Below, piece after piece: positions 1-6,154 of a DNA stretch of 7,664 bases. The notes beneath the pieces were generated by a model that ran no database searches, had not been told where the DNA came from, and saw only the letters and a program-made list of their open reading frames with translations. The position numbers and the translations under genes were made by a program. The stretch comes from Desulfobacteraceae bacterium (GTDB lineage Bacteria > Desulfobacterota > DSM-4660 > Desulfatiglandales > Desulfatiglandaceae), in the NCBI GenBank assembly GCA_030589225.1, contig JAUUWD010000064.1, positions 1 through 7,664 on the forward strand, read 5' to 3'. Position 1 is the first letter of the stretch. Every line of letters starts with the position of its first letter.

Positions 1-1
1 A

Positions 2-169
2 CAGGTAAGAAAAATCTTGGGCTTTGAACGCTTTCAGAAACTAAAGACGGTTTACGAGATTTCGCGTCGCCAGAAGATACGCCGCATCATGGATGTGGTT
101 TCTGATTGCTATAGACCTGCCTTTTCCCTATTATCCCTTTGTGAAAAAATAACCCCTATGTCACATTGA
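2..169 (+). CDS. Probable C-terminal end of an upstream gene (partial, unknown)
   Basis: A reading frame is open from the left edge of the window for 55 codons and closes with TGA at 167-169, only 16 bases before the next start codon. The encoded tail is basic and helix-like in its first half (QKLKTVYEISRRQKIRRIM) and ends with a hydrophobic stretch FSLLSLCEKI. No motif is recognised and no function is proposed. The short gap to the permease gene suggests the two are co-transcribed. A 55-codon open frame can occur by chance, so this rests mainly on position and spacing. Confidence 0.4.
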   Translation, partial: QVRKILGFERFQKLKTVYEISRRQKIRRIMDVVSDCYRPAFSLLSLCEKITPMSH

Positions 170-185
170 ATCTACAAAGCTTCCC

Positions 186-1070
186 ATGGACAATCAAAAA
201 AAAGCCTACATATACGGACTGTCAACAGTATTATTGTGGTCCACTGTGGCCACGGCGTTCAAGCTCTCGCTCAGATACTTAGATTATATTCAGCTTCTTC
301 TTTATTCCACCATTGTCTCCATTCTCGTGCTGAGTTGCATACTGGCACTTAGGAGAAAAACCCGGCTCCTGTTTTCTTATTCCGGGAAGCAGTATTTGCA
401 ATCACTGGTCCTGGGTTTTTTAAATCCTTTCCTCTATTACATGGTGCTGTTTAAGGCATACGACCTGCTGCCCGCACAGGAGGCCCAACCACTTAATTAT
501 ACCTGGGCCATCACACTGGCGCTTTTGTCCATACCGCTCTTAAAACAAAGAATCGGCATTAAGGATATCTTTTCCGTCTTTGTGAGCTATTCCGGAGTCG
601 TGGTGATCTCGACCCACGGCGACATCTTCAGCTTTCGCTTTTCCAATCCCCTTGGTGTAGCCTTAGCCTTGGGCAGCACCGTGATCTGGGCCCTATACTG
701 GATTTACAACACCAAGGACGACCGCGATCCAGTGGCCGTCCTGCTCCTCAATTTCATGTTCGGCCTGCCCTGGGTTCTAACCTGTTGTCTGCTTTTCTCG
801 AACGTCCGGGTGTCCAACCCCTTTGGTTTAGTAGGAGCGGCATATGTGGGGGTTTTCGAGATGGGTATCACTTTCGTGCTCTGGATTTCTGCATTAAAAC
901 TCTCCGAAAACACGGCTAAAGTCGGAAACTTGATTTTCTTATCCCCATTTCTTTCATTGGTATTCATTCATTTCCTGGTCGGCGAGGACATTCTGCACTC
1001 GACCTATATCGGCCTGGTGCTCATCGTTGCAGGCCTACTTATTCAGCAGCTCAAAGGCCAGGCCATATAA
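186..1070 (+). CDS. DMT-superfamily permease with two EamA domains
   Basis: This 294-residue inner-membrane protein has the length and layout of drug/metabolite transporters: two EamA repeats (about residues 8-140 and 150-287), each with about five hydrophobic helices. The first repeat starts with the family-typical GLSTVLLWSTVATAFKLSL and contains YYMVLFKAYDLLPAQEAQPL. The second starts with LGVALALGSTVIWALYWI and ends with a final helix, LVLIVAGLLIQQL. EamA proteins usually export amino acids or other small metabolites; the substrate cannot be read from the sequence. No convincing Shine-Dalgarno precedes the ATG (upstream bases are aagcttccc), which fits translational coupling to the partial frame ending at 169. 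The gene converges on the THEP1 gene, and no clear intrinsic terminator is visible between 1071 and 1197. Confidence 0.9.
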   Translation: MDNQKKAYIYGLSTVLLWSTVATAFKLSLRYLDYIQLLLYSTIVSILVLSCILALRRKTRLLFSYSGKQYLQSLVLGFLNPFLYYMVLFKAYDLLPAQEAQPLNYTWAITLALLSIPLLKQRIGIKDIFSVFVSYSGVVVISTHGDIFSFRFSNPLGVALALGSTVIWALYWIYNTKDDRDPVAVLLLNFMFGLPWVLTCCLLFSNVRVSNPFGLVGAAYVGVFEMGITFVLWISALKLSENTAKVGNLIFLSPFLSLVFIHFLVGEDILHSTYIGLVLIVAGLLIQQLKGQAI

Positions 1071-1197
1071 AGCTTTATCCCGTATCGATTTCGCATATCC
1101 CAAGTCTTTATCAATTGCGGCGCGAAATTTTTAAGCACATACTCGGTCCAGCTTCTAACAAAAGTAAAAAGGAAGCATTCCCGGTTTGGGTATACTT

Positions 1198-1728
1198 CTA
1201 TCTCTCTTCTGACAATGGCATTACCCTTTCAAGAAGTTCTTTTACGAGTGTATCCCTGTTCTTTTCTGACACCTGAATTAGCATGATATCCTTACGCTTC
1301 TTAATACGCTCTATAAACAAGTCACCTCGTAAAGGAATAGAACCAATCACCGAATGCTTTGAGTCAAGGATTCGTATCACGGTTTCTCTAAAAAGTGGCG
1401 AAAAACACTCCATTTTACCGATTTCATCAATAATCACCATCATCTCTGCGTTTGCAGGAATCATAGAAGGCACGGCGATATGATCAATATCTTTAAGGTT
1501 TACCCCGTACTTTCCTACCCTGTATTTGCTCCTGATGCTTTGGTGGGCCAGCACACCCTGTTTCCCATCCAGGGTGTTTATGGAAAATCCCACACGGTGG
1601 CCTTTTTCCCTCATCTCGCGGGTAAAAAAGCCAGTGCTCGGCCTCTCGATCTCATTTACAATCTTTTCAATGAGTGTGGACTTTCCGCACCCGGGTGGAC
1701 CCGTAAAGAGAATATTTTTACTTTTCAT
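1198..1728 (-). CDS. THEP1-family nucleoside-triphosphatase
   Basis: This is a 176-residue P-loop NTPase of the THEP1 (NTPase_1, DUF265) family. Visible motifs are a Walker A at residues 10-18 (GPPGCGKST), the family signature STGFFTREMR...HRVGF at about 31-48, the KYGV element near residue 73, and a Walker B with following helix, MMVIIDEIGKMECFSPLF, near residue 100. Family members slowly hydrolyse several NTPs to NDPs in vitro, and the cellular role is unsettled. The length is normal. The ATG at 1728 is preceded by AAGGG with a 9-nt spacer. The gene is divergent from the HTH gene at 2041, and the shared 312-bp gap carries operator-like repeats. Confidence 0.88.
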   Translation of the reverse strand: MKSKNILFTGPPGCGKSTLIEKIVNEIERPSTGFFTREMREKGHRVGFSINTLDGKQGVLAHQSIRSKYRVGKYGVNLKDIDHIAVPSMIPANAEMMVIIDEIGKMECFSPLFRETVIRILDSKHSVIGSIPLRGDLFIERIKKRKDIMLIQVSEKNRDTLVKELLERVMPLSEER

Positions 1729-1792
1729 GAAATCGCACCCTTATCGTTATTGTCAAAAAAATGAGTAGCGAAAAAATAGAAGAATGTGTTAA

Positions 1793-1846
1793 TTTAGCAA
1801 TTGTGATACCCATACGAAAGTATTTTAGCAACTTGCTAACATACGA
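1793..1846. promoter_or_regulatory. Operator-like imperfect direct repeat with an internal palindrome
   Basis: TTTAGCAA occurs at 1793-1800 and 1824-1831, and CATACGA at 1811-1817 and 1840-1846, giving two units of about 30 bp in the same order. The second unit contains a perfect 7+1+7 palindrome, TTAGCAA-c-TTGCTAA (1825-1839). The site lies between the divergent THEP1 and HTH genes, where a repressor or activator site would be expected. No known regulator motif is recognised, so binding is an inference. Confidence 0.35.
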
Positions 1847-1890
1847 CTTTGGCCATTTTGGGCGTACTGTGCAATGAACCATGCATATTG

Positions 1891-1995
1891 CCCCCTCACC
1901 CTAACCCTCTCCCGCTAGGGGAGAAAGAACTAACATATTGATAATTCAGCCTATAACTCACTCCCCTTTATAGGGGAGGTCTAAGGTGGGGGTGG
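1891..1995. repeat. Inverted pair of REP-like GC-rich palindromic units
   Basis: Two related units face each other. The left one (1891-1923) runs CCCCCTCACCCTAACC and then folds TCTCCC-gctag-GGGAGA. The right one (1961-1995) folds CTCCCC-tttata-GGGGAG and continues gtctaaggtgggggtgg. The reverse complement of the right unit follows the same pattern as the left (C-rich block, CCT-A, ACCTC/ACCCTC, short hairpin). This is the organisation of a REP pair (BIME-like), and similar CCCTCACCCTAACCCTC-type repeats are common between genes in many bacteria. The remaining gap sequence (1729-1890, 1996-2040) is AT-rich and holds no gene I can support. Confidence 0.6.
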
Positions 1996-2040
1996 AATTG
2001 GCTAAAGCTTCAAAAGACATAAATCTTAAGGGGAGTTAAA

Positions 2041-2313
2041 ATGGCCGGAAAAAAGATTGATGAGGCAACAAGGCAGAAGATCAAAGAAGCACATGCGAGT
2101 GGTCTTTCCATGAGAAAAATAGCCAGGGAATTTGGGATAGGTTCTTCAAGCGTCGATAGAATAGTTAAAGAAGAAGGCCCTCAAATTGTACAAAATGCTG
2201 AAACTGAAAAGAGGGACAAGACAGAAAGGCAATTAAAAATTGAGGCATTGGAAAGAAGAATAGATGAACTGGAAAAAAAGATCCTTGGTTTGAAGGCTAA
2301 GAAAAAGTCTTAG
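2041..2313 (+). CDS. Small HTH DNA-binding protein with C-terminal coiled coil
   Basis: This 90-residue basic protein has a resolvase/transposase-type (homeodomain-like) helix-turn-helix at about residues 8-46, including GLSMRKIAREFGIGSSSVDR. A linker leads to a predicted coiled coil at about 65-86. Its heptad positions are strictly I67, L70, I74, L77, I81, L84 (Ile at a, Leu at d), the pattern typical of a parallel dimer, followed by a lysine-rich tail. It probably binds DNA as a dimer. A strong Shine-Dalgarno, AAGGGGAG, lies 5 nt before the ATG. No catalytic recombinase domain is present, so it is either a stand-alone regulator or a domesticated fragment of a recombinase. The next gene starts 54 nt downstream on the same strand, so co-transcription is possible. 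Confidence 0.75.
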   Translation: MAGKKIDEATRQKIKEAHASGLSMRKIAREFGIGSSSVDRIVKEEGPQIVQNAETEKRDKTERQLKIEALERRIDELEKKILGLKAKKKS

Positions 2314-2367
2314 AGAAAACGCCAAGAAAAAAGGCATTTGTTTACACAATATTGAAGGTACAGGCTA

Positions 2368-3465
2368 ATGCAAGTTATCGGTGACTGGTTCAGACGTCAC
2401 TTCTCTGACCCTCAGGTCGTCATCCTGGCAGTTCTGCTTATCACAGGAGCTGTCGTACTTTTACTCCTGGGGCACATGCTTGCTCCGGTCCTTGCGGCTG
2501 TTGTGATTGCATACCTGCTTGAAGGGCTGGTGAATATACTGGAACGACGGCGGGCCCCCCGTCTAATAGCAGTGTTGGTGGTTTTTCTCTGCTTTGTGTT
2601 TTTTTTAATTTTCTTGCTACTGGGGCTGTTCCCCCTTTTGTGGCAGCAGGTTGTGGAGTTATTTCAGGAATTGCCATCAAAGATTTCCTGGGTGCAACGA
2701 GAACTTTTACGTTTACCCGAACGGTATCCGGATTTTGTATCCGAACAACAGGTGATAGACATTATCAGTGTTTTGCGCTCTGAACTCACACTTTTAGGAC
2801 AACAGGTTTTATCTCTTTCCGTGGCCTCTGTGCGCGGTGTTATCTGGACGCTGGTATATATCTTTCTCATACCTCTATTGGTTTTCTTTTTCCTTAAGGA
2901 CAAAGACCGCTTATTACAGTGGGTGCAACGCTTTTTGCCCGACAATAGAAGGCTGGCAACCGAGGTGTGGCGCGAAGTTGACCAGCAAATTGGCAACTAT
3001 ATCCGAGGTAAGTTCTGGGAAATTTTAATCGTATGGGCCGCCAGCTATCTGACCTTCGCAATTTTGGGTTTGAAATATGCCATGCTGGTAAGCCTGTTCG
3101 TGGGACTTTCGGTCCTTGTGCCATACATAGGCGCTACTGTAATGGTCCTGCCGGTAGCTTGGATTGCCTACTTTCAGTGGGGGTGGAGTTCACCTTTTGC
3201 CTATGTGGTAATCGCCTATATTGTAATTCAAATCTTGGATGGAAATTTGCTGGTCGCACTATTGTTCTCTGAAGTAGTCAATCTCCATCCCATCGCAATC
3301 GTGGTGGCAGTGCTTGTTTTCGGCGGTCTGTGGGGATTCTGGGGTGTGTTTTTCGCCATTCCTTTAGCCACCCTTGTTCAGGCCGTCCTGAAGGCATGGT
3401 CACAGCATCGCAGGAAAAAAACAGTTGAGCCGCCCACACCAAATACCTCGGATGCTGCCCCTTAA
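2368..3465 (+). CDS. AI-2E family transporter, PerM-like
   Basis: This is a 365-residue polytopic membrane protein of the AI-2E/UPF0118 family. It has an N-terminal pair of helices (about 15-35 and 36-55), a long helix at about 65-92, and a soluble amphipathic middle region (about 95-150). A multi-helix C-terminal core follows, with the family motifs GLSVLVPYIGA, DGNLLVALLFSEVVNLHPIA and GGLWGFWGVFFAIPLATLVQ. The NLHP and GGLWGFWGVFFAIPLATL stretches resemble the PerM subgroup. Some family members act as AI-2 exporters or cation antiporters; the substrate here is unknown. The tail after residue 345 is basic and then Pro/Thr rich, so it is probably cytoplasmic. GAAGG lies about 9 nt before the ATG. 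The gene converges on etfA, and the 137-bp gap (3466-3602) shows no clear terminator. Confidence 0.9.
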   Translation: MQVIGDWFRRHFSDPQVVILAVLLITGAVVLLLLGHMLAPVLAAVVIAYLLEGLVNILERRRAPRLIAVLVVFLCFVFFLIFLLLGLFPLLWQQVVELFQELPSKISWVQRELLRLPERYPDFVSEQQVIDIISVLRSELTLLGQQVLSLSVASVRGVIWTLVYIFLIPLLVFFFLKDKDRLLQWVQRFLPDNRRLATEVWREVDQQIGNYIRGKFWEILIVWAASYLTFAILGLKYAMLVSLFVGLSVLVPYIGATVMVLPVAWIAYFQWGWSSPFAYVVIAYIVIQILDGNLLVALLFSEVVNLHPIAIVVAVLVFGGLWGFWGVFFAIPLATLVQAVLKAWSQHRRKKTVEPPTPNTSDAAP

Positions 3466-3602
3466 CGATGAACAGGGACCAGGTGAAGGTCTACATTTCC
3501 AGCTTGAGGCTATTTTAAAATTGTTTGATTGAATACTACGATGACTCCTCTCTACACTCCTATCACTGAGATACCATATTGATGATGCATGCCTTCGCGT
3601 TT

Positions 3603-5234
3603 TCAGGGCGTATAAAGCACTACCAGGCAGCGGGTCGGCTCATTGGAGATGCTTTTCAGCTTATGGGGAATGTCGGAGTTAAAATGGATGGACTCGCCTG
3701 ATTTAAGGTTGTGAGTTTTACTGCCAAGTGTAAGCCGGAGATCCCCCTCCATGACGAATATGAACTCCTCACCCTCGTGCTTGTAAGCTACTGGTTTGTG
3801 GGCCTGCTTTGGCTCGATAGTAACCATGAAGGCGCGTATGTGATCGCTCTCAGCACCAGGGCTGAGGGTCTGATAGGAGTAATTTTGGGTGCGCTTGACA
3901 AACGCCTGGGCACGCAAATTTCGAATCATTGTTTTTTCTTCCTTGCGGAGGAATGTGCCGGCATCAACCTTGAGGGCGCCAGCCAACCTTAGCAAAAAGC
4001 CCACCGGAGGGGCGATCTCATCTCTCTCGACCTTCTCGATGAACTCTGGAGTTTCGCCAGTGGCCTGGGCCAGGGTTTCTTGGGTCCAGTTCTGGAGTTC
4101 ACGCAGATTACGAACTCTCTTACCAAAGCCATTTCCTTTGTCAGCTTTAACGTCTCCCTGTATAACATCCGCCATTTTGCGCACTGCTTCCTGCTTGATC
4201 TTAGATATGAGCAGCGGCAGAAAGGTCTTCGCATCCCCCACAATGCCGAGATCGGCAACTTGAAAGATGGGGGAATTCTTATCCCGGTTAATTGCAACAA
4301 TGGTCTTAGCCTCCATAATCCCGGCCGTGTACTGGACTGCTCCCGAAGTACCGATAGAAAAGAGCAGCCTGGGTTGTACCGTCTTTCCTGTCTGTCCGAT
4401 CAGTCGTTCCTCCTCCACCCAGTGCTGAAACACCGGCGGCCGGGTCGCTCCCACCTCACCTCCCAAAGCAGCGGCAAGCTCGCGCACCAGACTGAAATTG
4501 TCATGGCTGTGAAGACCAGCCCCTCCCACCACCACTACCTTGGCATCTTCAAGCTGTTGTTGTTTATCAGGCTCTGCCAAACTCGATAGGAGATTGAGCC
4601 TTTCGGGCACGTCAAGATGATCTACCCGGATCCACTTTATGACACCATGCTCGCCCTGACAGTCAACCGCTTGAAATGCATTGGGCTGCACGGTCGCAAA
4701 TCCAGTCTTAGATCTATCGGAGAACGTGATATCGGCCATGATCTCACCATCCCACGAGTGGCATTTTGCCACTACCCTGTCTCCCTCGACTTTGAGATCA
4801 ATGCACTGGGCGATTAGACCAGCGTTGCCTATTCTGGCAGACCGGGCTGCCAACTCACGGCCAAAGTCCGTAAGCGGAAACAATACAAGTGTTGGACCAC
4901 GCCTGAGAACAGCATTGGCCAAAACCGCCGCATAAGTATCAGCCCTCGGTATGACCAAATTTTCATTGTCAAGAATGTAAACATAGTCTGCACCGTGGGC
5001 GATGCACTCTTCGGCAGCAGAGGAAACCGAAACATATGCCTGTAACCCACAGGCGCTATCTCGCTGAACATCTGCTGAAGAACCCATGAGCACGACGGCT
5101 GTCTTTCCCGACATTGACCCGGCCAGCTGCCGGGCTTTGGCCAACACGTTGAGGCAAAACCCAAAAAGCCTTTTACTCCTTAAATCGCCAAAGACCCAGA
5201 TCTCTGCTCCTGCATTATTTCCCATAATTGTCAT
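3603..5234 (-). CDS. etfA: Electron-transfer flavoprotein alpha subunit (EtfA/FixB) fused to XRE HTH and cupin domains
   Basis: This 543-residue protein is about 200 residues longer than a normal EtfA. Residues 1-350 are a complete EtfA: an N-terminal alpha/beta domain (from EIWVFGDLR) and a C-terminal FAD domain with VVVVGGAGLHSHDNF (232-247), GATRPP (R265), GQTGK (280-284), SIGTSGAVQY (293-302), VAINRDKNSPIFQVADLGIVGD (313-334). The His common in SGAIQH is Tyr302. Residues 370-430 form an XRE-type HTH (FGKRVRNLRELQNWTQETLA...) and 480-540 a cupin_2 domain (YKHEGEEFIFVMEG, SGESIHFNSDIPHK). The parts are joined in frame with no stop. EtfA binds FAD and, with EtfB, shuttles electrons from the upstream acyl-CoA dehydrogenase; XRE-cupin proteins are usually ligand-responsive regulators. 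Start: ATG 5234 with AGAGGG 5 nt upstream; a second ATG at 5225 has a weaker site. An internal ATG at 4175 could start a separate XRE-cupin form, but its ribosome site is poor. Confidence 0.9.
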   Translation of the reverse strand: MTIMGNNAGAEIWVFGDLRSKRLFGFCLNVLAKARQLAGSMSGKTAVVLMGSSADVQRDSACGLQAYVSVSSAAEECIAHGADYVYILDNENLVIPRADTYAAVLANAVLRRGPTLVLFPLTDFGRELAARSARIGNAGLIAQCIDLKVEGDRVVAKCHSWDGEIMADITFSDRSKTGFATVQPNAFQAVDCQGEHGVIKWIRVDHLDVPERLNLLSSLAEPDKQQQLEDAKVVVVGGAGLHSHDNFSLVRELAAALGGEVGATRPPVFQHWVEEERLIGQTGKTVQPRLLFSIGTSGAVQYTAGIMEAKTIVAINRDKNSPIFQVADLGIVGDAKTFLPLLISKIKQEAVRKMADVIQGDVKADKGNGFGKRVRNLRELQNWTQETLAQATGETPEFIEKVERDEIAPPVGFLLRLAGALKVDAGTFLRKEEKTMIRNLRAQAFVKRTQNYSYQTLSPGAESDHIRAFMVTIEPKQAHKPVAYKHEGEEFIFVMEGDLRLTLGSKTHNLKSGESIHFNSDIPHKLKSISNEPTRCLVVLYTP

Positions 5235-5239
5235 CCCAA

Positions 5240-5267
5240 CCCTCTAAGTAGCTGTCCTGGCTTAGAG
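5240..5267 (-). promoter_or_regulatory. Hairpin overlapping the etfA ribosome-binding site
   Basis: In the intercistronic RNA, a perfect 7-bp inverted repeat CTCTAAG/CTTAGAG (5267-5261 with 5248-5242, 12-nt loop) has its 3' arm running into the Shine-Dalgarno AGAGGG (5245-5240) of etfA. Folding would hide the GAG of the ribosome site and could tune EtfA-cupin translation relative to EtfB. Only complementarity is seen; regulation is inferred. Confidence 0.4.
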
Positions 5268-5293
5268 CTTACATAACCTCTTAATATTTTTTA

Positions 5294-6067
5294 TTAAATC
5301 ATGCCTGATGCTGACAGCCGGTTTATCAATGCATCGACCTGCTCCACGGCCGAGCCAGATAAGAACTCACATTTTCTAACACTTTCCATTCGCGACAAAG
5401 CGAGTACGTTAGTGGCAGATCCCGCCTCTCCGACACGGTCCGCAGATAAATCAAGGTCGGCCAGGTTCCAGGTTTTCACCTCTCTTTCCTCAAAAGCCAA
5501 TTGGATACCTAAAAGCCCTACGTCTCTCGGCTGGTTTGCACTCGAATGTATGGTAAGGCCTGCTGGGAAACAAACCTCGAAACGCTCCAGAAAGCCGTCA
5601 GCACTGCGCTCAATAATAAGGCCGTCGTCCTTCGGCTCAAAGGAATGCGCCCCTGTGACCAGCGGCAAACCAAGAAGAACCGCAGTCTGCGGCCCCACCT
5701 GGCCGGTGTCGCTATCAGCGGCCCTGGTACCAAAAAGAACAAGGTCGAATGGAGCGAGCTTTTTAATTGCAGCGGCAAGAGCATTGGAGGTTGCCAGTGT
5801 GTCCGCCCCGGCAAGGGCAGGATCGCAAAGCAAAACGCCACGGTCAACGCCCATGGCCATGGCCTCATTCAGGGTAAAAGCACACGGCTCAGGTCCCATG
5901 GAAAGAGCTGTTATTGTTCCGCTAAGCACTTCCCTTATGCGCAACGCTACTTCCAAAGCCGGTCGATCATAAGGGTTAAGCTCGCGCGAATCAGATGAAC
6001 GAACAACCCGTTCATTAAGTCCATTCGCGATTATTGATTTTATGCATACGATTATTTGAATTCCCAT
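5294..6067 (-). CDS. etfB: Electron-transfer flavoprotein beta subunit (EtfB/FixA)
   Basis: This 257-residue cytoplasmic protein has normal family length. Motifs in order are NPYDRPALEVALRIRE (31-46), SMGPEPCAFTLNEAMAMG (56-73) followed by GADTLATSNALAAAI (87-101), and the nucleotide-binding signature FGTRAADSDTGQVGPQ (112-127) with ending LLGLPLVTGA. EtfB pairs with EtfA to form the FAD (plus AMP or second FAD) electron carrier. The DSDTGQVGP form is closer to the DGDTAQVGP of FixA and bifurcating ETFs than to the DDDxNQTG of mitochondrial-type ETF, so a bifurcating or FixAB-like function is possible but not shown. GGAGG lies 7 nt before the ATG. It is 87 nt downstream of the dehydrogenase and 59 nt upstream of etfA, all in one apparent operon. 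Confidence 0.92.
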   Translation of the reverse strand: MGIQIIVCIKSIIANGLNERVVRSSDSRELNPYDRPALEVALRIREVLSGTITALSMGPEPCAFTLNEAMAMGVDRGVLLCDPALAGADTLATSNALAAAIKKLAPFDLVLFGTRAADSDTGQVGPQTAVLLGLPLVTGAHSFEPKDDGLIIERSADGFLERFEVCFPAGLTIHSSANQPRDVGLLGIQLAFEEREVKTWNLADLDLSADRVGEAGSATNVLALSRMESVRKCEFLSGSAVEQVDALINRLSASGMI

Positions 6068-6154
6068 AAAGTTTCCTCCATTTCGTAAGAGCCATCAAGC
6101 TACAAAATTTATGTTAACTTGATAGAATCACGGAGCGATTATATAGTTGATCCT

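Noticed and set aside
3466..3602. Terminators between the convergent AI-2E and etfA genes
   Set aside because: Only weak 4-bp dyads (such as GACC/GGTC) and an ATTTTAAAAT palindrome are seen, without a stem plus T-run structure.
4150..4200. Frameshift or missed stop creating the EtfA-XRE-cupin fusion
   Set aside because: Both sides are complete domains in one uninterrupted frame with an ordinary linker. The internal ATG at 4175 has only a distant AGGA and no typical spacing.
4080..4589. Open frame of 169 codons on the plus strand inside the etfA region
   Set aside because: It is fully antisense to the EtfA FAD and HTH domains, shows no recognisable domain, and has composition of a shadow frame.
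5301..5972. Open frame of 223 codons on the plus strand opposite etfB
   Set aside because: It lies antisense to a clear EtfB with all family motifs. Its Arg/Ser/Pro-rich composition is that of a reversed coding frame, and it has no ribosome site.
6094..6123. Inverted repeat ATCAAG/CTTGAT between acd and etfB
   Set aside because: It has only 6 bp, an 18-nt loop and no T run, so it is unlikely to act as a terminator or stable processing site.
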